Source: Sphingobacterium sp. UBA7855
GTDB lineage: Bacteria; Bacteroidota; Bacteroidia; Sphingobacteriales; Sphingobacteriaceae
DNA: 32,656 nt
Assembly (NCBI GenBank): GCA_002500745.1
Contig: DLST01000015.1
Coordinates: forward strand, 26,406-59,061
Reading direction: 5' to 3'
The notes under the pieces were generated by a model, which saw nothing but the letters and a program-made list of their open reading frames with translations, had not been told where the DNA came from and ran no database searches. Numbering within the stretch: position 1 is the first letter of the stretch; every line of letters begins with the position of its first letter. Positions 17,981-26,231 of the stretch are shown here, one piece after another. Made by a program: the position numbers and the translations under genes.

Positions 17981-19168
17981 CTACTTCTGTTTATTTGGTA
18001 AAGCACCATGCTCCGTATGAATAAAAGTCGATCGTCCCGAACGAAAATGGATTATACTGCTCATCATCGCTAAAAATATACGCGGCAAGCTAAATATTGC
18101 CCACAGAAGTTGTGTTGTGTACAACTTTTTTGGAACTGCCAAAGCTAAACCCATTACATACAAAATAATTAAAAAACCCCATTTAAAGGAAGAAATATCA
18201 GACGCAAATAAAGATCCCAAAAAAAACAAAGGAATGATCCCAAGCATTATAATGCGAGGTGGCATGGACCATTGAAAAATCTTGTCTATTAAAGGCCAAT
18301 TACCGGTAAAAATTGCGCTACGCGTCTGCTTAATAGCATGGCAGAAAATATCAATTTGTGAAGCGATCCAACGCCGCCTCTGTTTAGAAAAATCATCACT
18401 ATACTGAATCTTTTCATCTAAAATGACAACATCTTCCAAATAGGTAGTGTTTATTCTATCCATTAACAAAAAATATTCTAAAAATTTATCCTCCCCCATC
18501 GATTTGATCTGTACTATTCGCTGCTTAAACCAATTAAAGTCGAATGCCATACCCGATCCGATCAATGCTGCAGGTAGACCAAGGCGAGCATGCCCCAGGC
18601 GAAATATAGAATTGTTAATTTCTTCGCTCACACCATCCAAAATTGCTGTTGCTGTTGTATTATTTTTAGCTGTCCGATGGGTTTGAATTGCTTTTGCTCC
18701 ACAAGTAAAAGCATTATTGAGCTTACTGAGAAAGTCAGGAAAAACAATATTATCCGCATCCATTACAACAACAACATCAAATAACTGCGCATCCAATTGA
18801 GACATTGCTGTCGTTAATGCTGCGGCTTTCGAACGTTCTGTTCCAGTGGGATGTATAAGCGAAACACCCAATCGCCGAAGGTGGTCATTTGTCGCATCTT
18901 CCATAGCATCAGAAATGACAACAATTTCAAACCTATCAATTGGATAATCCTGCGCCTTAAAACTAATAACACTTTCCTTTATAACATTATCCTCTTTATA
19001 GGCCGGAAACAATATGGCAAATCTTGCTAATGGTTCAGCTTGCGGAAAATTAATTTTCGGTTTTATTCTCGATGCAAATGCAAATAAAACGACATAGCCT
19101 ACCCACAAAGCAAAGGCTATGAAAAATAAAAAGTCTATATACCAAAAGACTGTTATAAGTATACACAT
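17981..19168 (-). CDS. Membrane processive-type glycosyltransferase, family GT2
   Basis: This 395-aa membrane GT2 has an N-terminal helix (residues 5-32), a cytoplasmic catalytic domain and hydrophobic C-terminal segments. Motifs are FPAYKEDNVI, VVISDAMED, MDADN with Asp137/Asp139, VVILDEKIQYSDDF, and QRRRW, the QxxRW motif that holds the growing chain in cellulose- and hyaluronan-synthase-like enzymes. A processive role would be unusual inside a Wzx/Wzy locus; non-processive membrane relatives also keep this motif. The gene lies 9 bp after the GT2 gene at 19178 and 35 bp before the acetyltransferase. Confidence in the fold is high, in processivity low. Confidence 0.9.
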   Translation of the reverse strand: MCILITVFWYIDFLFFIAFALWVGYVVLFAFASRIKPKINFPQAEPLARFAILFPAYKEDNVIKESVISFKAQDYPIDRFEIVVISDAMEDATNDHLRRLGVSLIHPTGTERSKAAALTTAMSQLDAQLFDVVVVMDADNIVFPDFLSKLNNAFTCGAKAIQTHRTAKNNTTATAILDGVSEEINNSIFRLGHARLGLPAALIGSGMAFDFNWFKQRIVQIKSMGEDKFLEYFLLMDRINTTYLEDVVILDEKIQYSDDFSKQRRRWIASQIDIFCHAIKQTRSAIFTGNWPLIDKIFQWSMPPRIIMLGIIPLFFLGSLFASDISSFKWGFLIILYVMGLALAVPKKLYTTQLLWAIFSLPRIFLAMMSSIIHFRSGRSTFIHTEHGALPNKQK

Positions 19169-19177
19169 ATAGATTAA

Positions 19178-20092
19178 TTAACGATGTCCCGCAACAATCC
19201 AGCGACAGGCAGACAAAACTCCTTTAATCATCGCACCAGATTGTTTAAACTTCAATTTAAACAAAAGTAAAGACAAATGCATTGGAAAAGCAATTAAAAT
19301 CAAATAACTCAGTGCTATCACCCGCAAAATATATTTTCTTTGCCTATAGGCAAATATTATTCTATTTCGTGTAATATAATAGGTTTTAAGTGGACTATCG
19401 ATTCCAGTGGAAGCACTTTCCAAGTGAAAAATCTGAGCACTAGGGAAATAATACAATGGAAAATATTTGGTTATACTGGTGGACCAATCAAGCTCTTCAT
19501 AATACAAAAAGTAGCACGTAGGCATGCAGCCAACATATTCGATTACACGCTGAGGAATAAACATTGCGGCACCATGAAAATAAGGAATTTGAGCAATTTT
19601 ATCATATTGACCATAATCTATTTCCTTGTATCCAATTTGTTTGTTTCTGATAGTGATAGGTGTCAATGGTGTACTTCCTGCAAACTGTATCAAATTACTA
19701 GGATTGTGATACATTATTTTAGGAGATAGCCCCCCTACATTCGGGTTTGATTCACAAAATGAAATCATGGCTTGAATTTGTAAGTCGGCATTTCTAGGTA
19801 ACAATGTATCATTATTAATCAAATATAAATAATCACCACACGCAAGTTCAAGCCCAATATTATTTCCTCCCGCAAATCCCAGATTTTTAGACAAATACTT
19901 ACCCTTTACAAATGGATACCGCTGCAAGATTAACTCAAATTCATTGCTATCTGAAGCATTATCAATGACGATTACTTCAAAACAAAAGCTGCTGACGTTA
20001 TCAAAGATCGTTTGCAACAGATTCAATGTATCGTTTACACCATTATAATTAACAGTAATAAAGGAAATTCTAGGATGCGACTTTTTGTTCAT
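19178..20092 (-). CDS. Glycosyltransferase, family GT2 (rhamnosyltransferase-like)
   Basis: This 304-aa GT2 enzyme opens ISFITVNYNGVNDTLNLL, followed by IVIDNASDSNE, SKNLGFAGGNNIGLELA and INNDTLLP (Asn93-Asp95, the DxD-equivalent site). The NLGFAGGNN block is the hallmark of the WbbL/rhamnosyltransferase-like GT2 subgroup, so a deoxyhexose donor is plausible but not proven. The C-terminus has one or two hydrophobic stretches (ALSYLILIAFPMHLSLLL) that may anchor it. Its start lies 23 bp inside the 3' end of the polymerase gene, suggesting coupling. Confidence 0.9.
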   Translation of the reverse strand: MNKKSHPRISFITVNYNGVNDTLNLLQTIFDNVSSFCFEVIVIDNASDSNEFELILQRYPFVKGKYLSKNLGFAGGNNIGLELACGDYLYLINNDTLLPRNADLQIQAMISFCESNPNVGGLSPKIMYHNPSNLIQFAGSTPLTPITIRNKQIGYKEIDYGQYDKIAQIPYFHGAAMFIPQRVIEYVGCMPTCYFLYYEELDWSTSITKYFPLYYFPSAQIFHLESASTGIDSPLKTYYITRNRIIFAYRQRKYILRVIALSYLILIAFPMHLSLLLFKLKFKQSGAMIKGVLSACRWIVAGHR

Positions 20093-21494
20093 TCTGCTGC
20101 AAATATGGGCATAACATTGCCATAGCCATCAATATATATATAGTCTCCCCAGTTGGGAATTGATGCAAAACTTCGTTTCCATACCCCGCTAACATCATGC
20201 CTGCAATTCCTGCTGCTGACGCACTACAAAACCCGCGGAGCATTGGATCCTTCAGTTTAAACCAAACAAAATAAAAGCAAATCGTTAGACATGAAATCCA
20301 AATCAACACATAGAGGATCAATCCTATCACTCCAGTTTCTACCCAAATAAAGACAAAAGAAGTATCTGTTGGCAGCCCATCCAAAAGGTCCCCCTCACTA
20401 GCATTCTTGGCAGACCCCAAACCCAGACCAATTGGATAATTACGCATAAACGTTTTCATTTTAGCCTGGTTCTCCTTCCGCAAATTGAAAGATGCATCCT
20501 CTTTAAATTGAAAAGCTGTTCTCATCCTTCGAATATCAGCATTACTGTTTCCAATATTGGTTAAAGATAGGAAGCCAAAGACTAATGTAAATAATAGAGA
20601 TCCCCAAATGACCAGACGCCACCGTTTTAATAACAGAATATAAAATGCATAGCCAGCAATTGGTATGGCCATGGCAGATCGGGTCCCCGATATCAACATG
20701 CCATACATCGCTAGGACAGCAACTACACTGTATAAAACCCGAATACTTCTACTTTTCTCATAGATAAACAAAATGGAAAAAACAACCATACCGAGCCCCA
20801 TGTGACAACCAAAATTAGCGGCATCGGTAAAAAAAGAAAAATAGCGGATGCCACTATAGATGAGGTGGGTGTGAGCCCCCAGCGTGTAAAGCCAAATTCT
20901 CTCATCCGTATCAAAGCCGATAAACTTTTGTCCAATAGCTTTTAGTGCGGCTAAAAGCACTAAAATCGCCCAAAAAATAAAAAATGACCTAAGCTGAGAT
21001 TTATCTTTAAATATATAATATACTAAAAATTGAAATAAACAAAGATAGAGCGCTAGGCTACGGATCGAAGCCAGCCAATTACCAAATATACTCGCTGGAT
21101 TAAATACTTCAACCATGCAATATCCTACCCAAGCTAGACAAATAAAGAGATAGAGCGGTATTTTCAACTTAGCATTATAATTTCGATAAAGATGATTTAA
21201 TGCGATTACTATAAAATTAAATAAAATCACCAAATCTACCATAATACTGGGTGGTACAGGAATACGTACATAACGTAATAATCCCATAATAAAAAAGCAC
21301 ACAGCAAATAAGAAAAGAAAGCTGATAAACGGATTCCGGATACAAATTATTAGAAAACATAGAAGAAAAGGAGCCAGCGCAATCCCAACACTAGGCAGTA
21401 GCCCCCCTGATATGGCCAAAAAAGTAATCAGCGCACATCCAAGGACAGCTAACAATTTTAAGCCAATTTTATCAAATAAAACTTCCTTTGTCAT
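20070..21494 (-). CDS. Wzy-type polymerase / O-antigen ligase-family membrane protein
   Basis: This 474-aa protein has roughly 11-13 membrane segments. A large hydrophilic loop before the last helices carries NLRKENQAKMKTFMRNYPIG, GLGLGSAKN and TDTSFVFIWVETGVIGL, matching the Wzy_C/O-antigen-ligase pattern in which a periplasmic loop holds catalytic arginine and histidine-region residues. The earlier SGTRSAMAIP block is also typical. In this locus the likely role is polymerisation of repeat units at the periplasmic face of the inner membrane, with chain length set by the adjacent co-polymerase. Ligase activity cannot be excluded by sequence. It begins 18 bp after the co-polymerase stop. Confidence 0.88.
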   Translation of the reverse strand: MTKEVLFDKIGLKLLAVLGCALITFLAISGGLLPSVGIALAPFLLCFLIICIRNPFISFLFLFAVCFFIMGLLRYVRIPVPPSIMVDLVILFNFIVIALNHLYRNYNAKLKIPLYLFICLAWVGYCMVEVFNPASIFGNWLASIRSLALYLCLFQFLVYYIFKDKSQLRSFFIFWAILVLLAALKAIGQKFIGFDTDERIWLYTLGAHTHLIYSGIRYFSFFTDAANFGCHMGLGMVVFSILFIYEKSRSIRVLYSVVAVLAMYGMLISGTRSAMAIPIAGYAFYILLLKRWRLVIWGSLLFTLVFGFLSLTNIGNSNADIRRMRTAFQFKEDASFNLRKENQAKMKTFMRNYPIGLGLGSAKNASEGDLLDGLPTDTSFVFIWVETGVIGLILYVLIWISCLTICFYFVWFKLKDPMLRGFCSASAAGIAGMMLAGYGNEVLHQFPTGETIYILMAMAMLCPYLQQNEQKVAS

Positions 21495-21512
21495 TTCCTT
21501 CTACCGTAATGC

Positions 21513-23672
21513 CTAAGCTTTAGATGCGGTAATTCCCAATTGAGAAAATCTATATTCCAATTTTCTTAAAAAGCTGTACGGCGGCAACATCCCCGTAAAT
21601 GTCTCTGTAGCGAATCGATCTGCATTCACTAGACAGATTAATACAGGTACTGTTCCACTGCGTAAAGCAAGCTCCTTGAAGAGTTCATCATCTTCTTCCT
21701 TCCAAGCAGACTCTGCATCCAGTAGCAATAGATTTACTGCTGCCTGAGCAAGATAGAATGGAGGTACTGGAATATTAAACGAACTTGTATGGCCTACAAG
21801 CGTAAAATCATTTCCCCCTTGTTTGATGCGTTCTAATAGTGTATTTTCAATCAAAAATTCTCGTGATTTAGCATTAAAGTCTTTGGCTTCTTCCAGTATC
21901 CCCACTTTAAGACCAATCGTTTCCCATTCCTCTTTGATGTAGCGCATCACATTCCCACTATCAATCGCTTCATCTAGCTTCAATACATTGATAAAATTGA
22001 CTGCATTTCCACGTTTAAAATAGCCGAACAACTGATTTGCTAATGATTTTGATGCCATCTTTTTAATTTGTTCACTATAGCGCCCCATTTTTTTATACGG
22101 AAATGCACCTATCACATTCCCTTTTGTGACACGATCAGTCCTTTGCTTATCACGTAAAGTTCGATCGAGCAATTCCAAAACCAAGATACAGCCCAATAAA
22201 AACACCAAAGTAGCAAAATAGGTTCCCATAACCAGCATCTTACGCTTGGTAGGTTTGGAATTAAGTGGATAGGTTGCAGGATTAATTACTTTTAATGTGG
22301 CAGCGCTCATTTCCAGACTCTTAAGCCGAAGGCGAGCAGCGTTCAATCCTCCCAAAACCGAAAGATAACTCTGTTCAGTAAAATTAATACCCCGTTCTTG
22401 ACGTTTAAGTAATGAACCTATTGGAGAGTAATGCGAATACATTTTATCCAATTCAATTTTAAAATCATCCACCACTTTAATATCCGCCTGCGCCTGATCC
22501 AATTTTAATAATTCGTCTACCCATTGTGCAACATAGTTTGCGTTCGGATAGCCATTTTTCGTATATTTTTGACTAGAATATTCCTGGATAAAATTGCGGA
22601 AATCCCGTTCTTGATTTCTCAATTTCGATTTAAGTCCCTCAAGTGTTGACGCCGAATTGGTGACTGTAGTTTTCAATGAATCAGGACGATAGGACTCAAT
22701 TTGAGAAATAGAATAGTTTAAGTCCGATATATCATTCATTTTAGCCAAAAATTGCGCATTATTTTTAATACTTTTAATATTTGCATCAATGCCTGATTCT
22801 AATTGAGCGATACTCACCTGCGCTCTGTTACGTGCAGATAGCGCATCTTGTTTCCGGATCTCATAGTCCTTGTCCAAAATTGTAACAGCTTCAGTCTGCT
22901 TATCATAATGGATAACGCGATTTTGAACATTGAATTTGGTAAGAGAATCTTCTTTCATGAATAAATCCTTTCCAATTCTTGCCAATTCCGCTTCAAAATA
23001 TTTTATTACATTATTGGTATTGCTATATTGAAGGGTTTTATATTCATCTGCGAAAACTTCACTCAATATATTTAATGTTTGATAGGTGATCCCAGCATCA
23101 TTATTCTCATAGTAAACATGAAGAATATCGCTGTTGTCAATCTGTTTAATATCAATTTTGCTAAGTGCACCATAACTAAAATACGGATGATTCCAATTAA
23201 ATAAGCCATAAACAAAGTTTTTGGCATCCATTTTTTCGTACCTTTTTAAATTTTCGACAGTACGTTCTTCCGACGTTTTATCAATTAATTTTTTGACTGC
23301 CGAAGGTGTAATATCCAACAATTGACGAAAATGAGCACTTGAAATATAAACATTGTCTCGTTCAGGGTCGCCATTGATCATGGTTCGGGCGAACAGCTTT
23401 AACGACACAACGCGCATAGTCTCTTTTGAACCAATGGTGTTAATGACATTTAACAATGAATTTTTAAGGATATTCCAGTCTTGCTTACCATCTTGACTAA
23501 GCTCAGTCCCGTTAGCGGAAATGATACCTGTATAAATGGTCATATCGGATTCATATTGTCTATTCATATTCCTCGTGAAATAGATAACAATTCCCATGAC
23601 CAGCAATGGCAATACGATCAGCCACCATTTAAACCTATACAAGGACTTTATAATGTAAATTACTATACCCAT
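21513..23672 (-). CDS. Wzz/GumC-like polysaccharide co-polymerase with a degenerate BY-kinase-like tail
   Basis: This 719-aa inner-membrane protein has TM1 at about 15-32, a large periplasmic region (33-478) rich in coiled coil, the proline-containing NPATYPLNSKPTKRKM before TM2 (479-501), and a cytoplasmic tail (502-719). The tail follows the BY-kinase layout, but the P-loop position reads INVLKLDEAIDSGN (561-574) with no GxxxxGK[ST], and the Walker B position reads DFTLVGHT (622-629). The final residues contain no tyrosine cluster. It should therefore regulate chain length or export without kinase activity. The length of 719 aa is typical for Wzc, so the domain has decayed rather than been lost. 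The stop of the TolC-like gene is 2 bp upstream. Confidence 0.88.
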   Translation of the reverse strand: MGIVIYIIKSLYRFKWWLIVLPLLVMGIVIYFTRNMNRQYESDMTIYTGIISANGTELSQDGKQDWNILKNSLLNVINTIGSKETMRVVSLKLFARTMINGDPERDNVYISSAHFRQLLDITPSAVKKLIDKTSEERTVENLKRYEKMDAKNFVYGLFNWNHPYFSYGALSKIDIKQIDNSDILHVYYENNDAGITYQTLNILSEVFADEYKTLQYSNTNNVIKYFEAELARIGKDLFMKEDSLTKFNVQNRVIHYDKQTEAVTILDKDYEIRKQDALSARNRAQVSIAQLESGIDANIKSIKNNAQFLAKMNDISDLNYSISQIESYRPDSLKTTVTNSASTLEGLKSKLRNQERDFRNFIQEYSSQKYTKNGYPNANYVAQWVDELLKLDQAQADIKVVDDFKIELDKMYSHYSPIGSLLKRQERGINFTEQSYLSVLGGLNAARLRLKSLEMSAATLKVINPATYPLNSKPTKRKMLVMGTYFATLVFLLGCILVLELLDRTLRDKQRTDRVTKGNVIGAFPYKKMGRYSEQIKKMASKSLANQLFGYFKRGNAVNFINVLKLDEAIDSGNVMRYIKEEWETIGLKVGILEEAKDFNAKSREFLIENTLLERIKQGGNDFTLVGHTSSFNIPVPPFYLAQAAVNLLLLDAESAWKEEDDELFKELALRSGTVPVLICLVNADRFATETFTGMLPPYSFLRKLEYRFSQLGITASKA

Positions 23673-23674
23673 CT

Positions 23675-24412
23675 TTACTTGCTGATAATTTTTGTTCTAC
23701 TTAAAATTTCTAAATGCAAAAGTTCAGCGGTTATCGTGCTTTCAGTCAACTTATAAGCCTCATATGCTTCCACTTCCATTTTCTTTGCTGCGTTTAAATC
23801 CGAAATTCCTGCATGCCCATTAGCAAAATCAGCCTCCACAGTTTTAAGCTGTGCTTCCGTTAATGTTAAATTTTCTGTCTTCTTTTTCAATATCGACATT
23901 GCATTGGTCAATTTAACATAAGAATCAATGATGCGAACCTTCTGTTCGTCAAACCATTTTTCCATTTCTAATTCTGTTGAACGACGCTGCATCTTTTGCC
24001 TTTTGACACGATTCGACCGATCAAAAACGTCATCAAAAGGCACTGAAACAGTACTACTTACAAAAAGAGCATTCTGCTTAGCTCCAGAATACTGATAAAA
24101 CAAAGGCGTATTTTGATCTGTAAACATGGAATTAACACCTATATTTCCATACTGCCATGATCCCCCCACCTTAAAGTATTTTAACCAGCTTCTTTTCTCA
24201 GATTTCAATAGATTATCTTGCTCCATCATCTTAGATTCAAACATTTCTACACTTGGGCTCCGTTTAGCATTTTCAAAAAGTTCTTCAAGTGAGGGAAGTA
24301 AAAGTTTAGTGTAATCTAAACTTCCGGCTGTTTGTAGTACATTTTGCGCATGGCTGAGTAAACCACAAGTGATAAAGAACAAAAATATTGGGATAATTTT
24401 CTTCATATTCAT
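23675..24412 (-). CDS. Half-length TolC-family outer-membrane efflux-like protein
   Basis: A signal peptide (residues 1-22, ending SHAQ) precedes a region of long amphipathic helices: LEELFENAKRSPSVEMFESK at the start, a strand-rich YFKVGGSWQYGNIG and FVSSTVSVPFDDVF segment, then helices through NLTLTEAQLKTVEADFANGHAGISDLNAAKKM. The last block is the conserved OMF-repeat pattern. The protein is 245 aa, about half of a normal TolC protomer (420-480 aa), and contains only one helix-strand-helix repeat. The frame ends cleanly with a stop 2 bp before the co-polymerase gene, and no second half is seen in other frames. It may be a periplasmic or outer-membrane partner of EPS export. A Met at residue 3 is an alternative start. 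Confidence 0.82.
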   Translation of the reverse strand: MNMKKIIPIFLFFITCGLLSHAQNVLQTAGSLDYTKLLLPSLEELFENAKRSPSVEMFESKMMEQDNLLKSEKRSWLKYFKVGGSWQYGNIGVNSMFTDQNTPLFYQYSGAKQNALFVSSTVSVPFDDVFDRSNRVKRQKMQRRSTELEMEKWFDEQKVRIIDSYVKLTNAMSILKKKTENLTLTEAQLKTVEADFANGHAGISDLNAAKKMEVEAYEAYKLTESTITAELLHLEILSRTKIISK

Positions 24413-24535
24413 ACAAAACTTTATGAGGGCATGGCCCCATTATATTTCTATTTTATTATTCTTCCCTAGTTCTTAAATAAAAGGCTTGTACCGCCCCAAA
24501 ACATCAGTTCAATTTAAAGTAAAATCATCGATAAA

Positions 24536-25729
24536 CTAAACATCAGCTTTTTGGATAAATGCAGAAAATGTTTTATACAGAATTTTCAAATCCATCCAGA
24601 TCGAATAATGCTTTGCATAATCTATATCAAGCTGAATCCTTTCCTGATCGGACATGCTTCCGTTATCTCCTCGCTTTTCCACTTGCCATAATCCCGTAAT
24701 TCCGGCGGGAGCCATAAAACGCTCAACACTATCATCTGTTGTCAACATCTCCGCCTCATACAAAGGCAAAGGCCTATTACCAACAATGGACATATCTCCT
24801 TTGAGAACATTAAATAACTGCGGAAGTTCATCTAGACTATATTTGCGAAGAATACGGCCGACCTTAGTTACCCTTGGATCCTTTTCCAACTTAAAGAAAG
24901 CAGCCTTTTTTTGCTTACTTCCAGTATCAAACCCTTTAACAATCACTTCATCGTCAATTAGAACATCACGAAGATCATCTAACGTAAAATCCAAGGTATT
25001 TTCATCATTCTGTATAGTGAGGGGAAATGAATCAACATGCTGTGTAGCATCCGCATATTGATTTAGAGCCATATACTCTTTCAGTCGCTTATCCGCATCC
25101 GGATACATTGATCTGAATTTATAGAAATCAAACATAAAATAACCCGAACCAACCCTTTTGGACTTATAAACTGCTGATCCCTTGCTCTCTAACTTGATTG
25201 CAAAAAAAACGAACAAAAGAAGTGGAGAAAGGAATACGATTAAGACAGATGATACAACAATATCGAATATCCTCTTACCAAAAGGAATACCAATTTGAGG
25301 AAAAGAAGGTGTTACAATTTCAAATTTTTCACGCTGAGCGGTAGCTTCAAAAAATAAATGGATGTATTTTTTCACAGATTGAAAGACATCCGGTTGTGCG
25401 GAGGGGCTAATCGTATTCGTAATTCCAGCATCAAAATAAGACTGTTTCTCAAAACGGGAAAGATCATTGCCAACCAAAACAAGCAAAGTATCCTTATTGT
25501 GTAGGAGCAGTTTCGTTAATTGCCCTAAGTCTTTGACAAGGCTTTTGCCCTTCTCATAAAACACAACGGAAAAAATTTGATCTTTTTGCTCCTGAAAATA
25601 TATATCCATGGCCTCGAACGAGCTAAAAAACTTCAAATCAACACCCAAAATATCTTGGAGTTGTTTATGAAAATAATCAAAAGTTTCGATATTATCACCA
25701 AAATATATATAATCACTATATTGAGGCAT
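24536..25729 (-). CDS. Initiating sugar transferase with N-terminal pseudo-receiver domain
   Basis: This 397-aa fusion starts with a receiver-like domain (about residues 5-125). Glu59 sits where a receiver has its phospho-acceptor Asp, Gly11-Asp12 replaces the acidic pair, and Ser108 replaces the conserved Lys. A single hydrophobic segment (153-178) leads into the PF02397 bacterial sugar transferase domain, with KRIFDIVVSS, YKFRSMYPDAD (203-213), DPRVTKVGRILRKYSLDELP split over 284-303, GDMSIVGNRP (311-320) and PAGITGLWQVEKRG (341-354). It should transfer a sugar-1-phosphate to undecaprenyl phosphate, priming repeat-unit synthesis. The start codon overlaps the stop of the single-domain response regulator by one base (TAATG), so the two are probably co-translated. 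Confidence 0.93.
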   Translation of the reverse strand: MPQYSDYIYFGDNIETFDYFHKQLQDILGVDLKFFSSFEAMDIYFQEQKDQIFSVVFYEKGKSLVKDLGQLTKLLLHNKDTLLVLVGNDLSRFEKQSYFDAGITNTISPSAQPDVFQSVKKYIHLFFEATAQREKFEIVTPSFPQIGIPFGKRIFDIVVSSVLIVFLSPLLLFVFFAIKLESKGSAVYKSKRVGSGYFMFDFYKFRSMYPDADKRLKEYMALNQYADATQHVDSFPLTIQNDENTLDFTLDDLRDVLIDDEVIVKGFDTGSKQKKAAFFKLEKDPRVTKVGRILRKYSLDELPQLFNVLKGDMSIVGNRPLPLYEAEMLTTDDSVERFMAPAGITGLWQVEKRGDNGSMSDQERIQLDIDYAKHYSIWMDLKILYKTFSAFIQKADV

Positions 25730-26094
25730 TATTTTAAAGCTTTTTTAATCCGTAACTTTAACTCAAGTGGATTAAAAGGTTTCAAAATAAAATCATCAGC
25801 TCCCGCCTCGAGCAAATTGATCCGCGTATTTGAGTTATCCTCACCGGACAAGAAGATAACAGGGATATCTTTCAAAAACTCGTTTTGCTTGATCATCAAC
25901 AATAAATCGTAGCCATTCATTTCAGGCATTGTGTAATCGGATAGAATAAGGTCTACTCCATTTCCCGCCTTTAACCAATTGTAAGCATCTAGTGCATTAT
26001 TAAAGAAGCGAAAGTCATAATCCGCATTTAGGTATAGCGTAATTAACTGACCTATTGCCGGCTTATCATCAATTATTACAATCTTCTTTTTCAT
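25729..26094 (-). CDS. Single-domain response regulator (CheY-like)
   Basis: This 121-aa protein is a complete receiver with no output domain: acidic pair Asp9/Asp10, phospho-acceptor Asp53 in LILSDYTMPEMNG, Ser83 in FLSGED, and Lys105 in LKPFNP. All functional positions are present, in contrast with the receiver-like domain of the next gene. It is the first gene of the 22.7-kb EPS array, and its stop overlaps the sugar transferase start by one base. Likely phosphodonors are the two histidine kinases encoded at 4332-5462 and 6652-8478. It may act by protein contact, for example on the pseudo-receiver of the sugar transferase; this is inference. Confidence 0.95.
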   Translation of the reverse strand: MKKKIVIIDDKPAIGQLITLYLNADYDFRFFNNALDAYNWLKAGNGVDLILSDYTMPEMNGYDLLLMIKQNEFLKDIPVIFLSGEDNSNTRINLLEAGADDFILKPFNPLELKLRIKKALK

Positions 26095-26150
26095 GAATTT
26101 GCTACGTTTTTTAACTATAAGTAACCAGACAAATTGTGGATGCTATATCA

Positions 26151-26203
26151 AAATCCATTCGATAAAGTACCTCAAAAAGCGAGGCTCTTTATCGAATGGG
26201 TTT
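26151..26203 (-). terminator. Long hairpin, probable terminator of the LruC lipoprotein gene
   Basis: The arms CCATTCGATAAAG and CTTTATCGAATGG are perfect 13-bp complements. They are followed inward by a 2-bp mismatch and a CCTC/GAGG stem, with a 7-nt loop. The outer AAA/TTT bases extend the stem through one wobble pair. On the minus strand the stem is followed by ATTTTGAT. It lies 29 bp after the LruC stop and about 57 bp before the EPS operon's first gene, so it would insulate the operon. Confidence 0.7.
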
Positions 26204-26231
26204 CCTTTATTCCCCTAGCATCGACCTCTTT

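Noticed and set aside
19340..19729. 129-aa plus-strand open frame opposite the GT2 gene
   Set aside because: The opposite strand encodes a conserved GT2; the plus-strand frame has no recognisable features or ribosome site.
24654..25061. 135-aa plus-strand open frame opposite the sugar transferase
   Set aside because: It is antisense to the most conserved part of the sugar transferase domain, so openness follows from codon bias.
26151..26203. Long inverted repeat considered as a transposon end or attachment site
   Set aside because: There is no transposase, integrase or target duplication nearby, and its place just after a stop codon fits a terminator.
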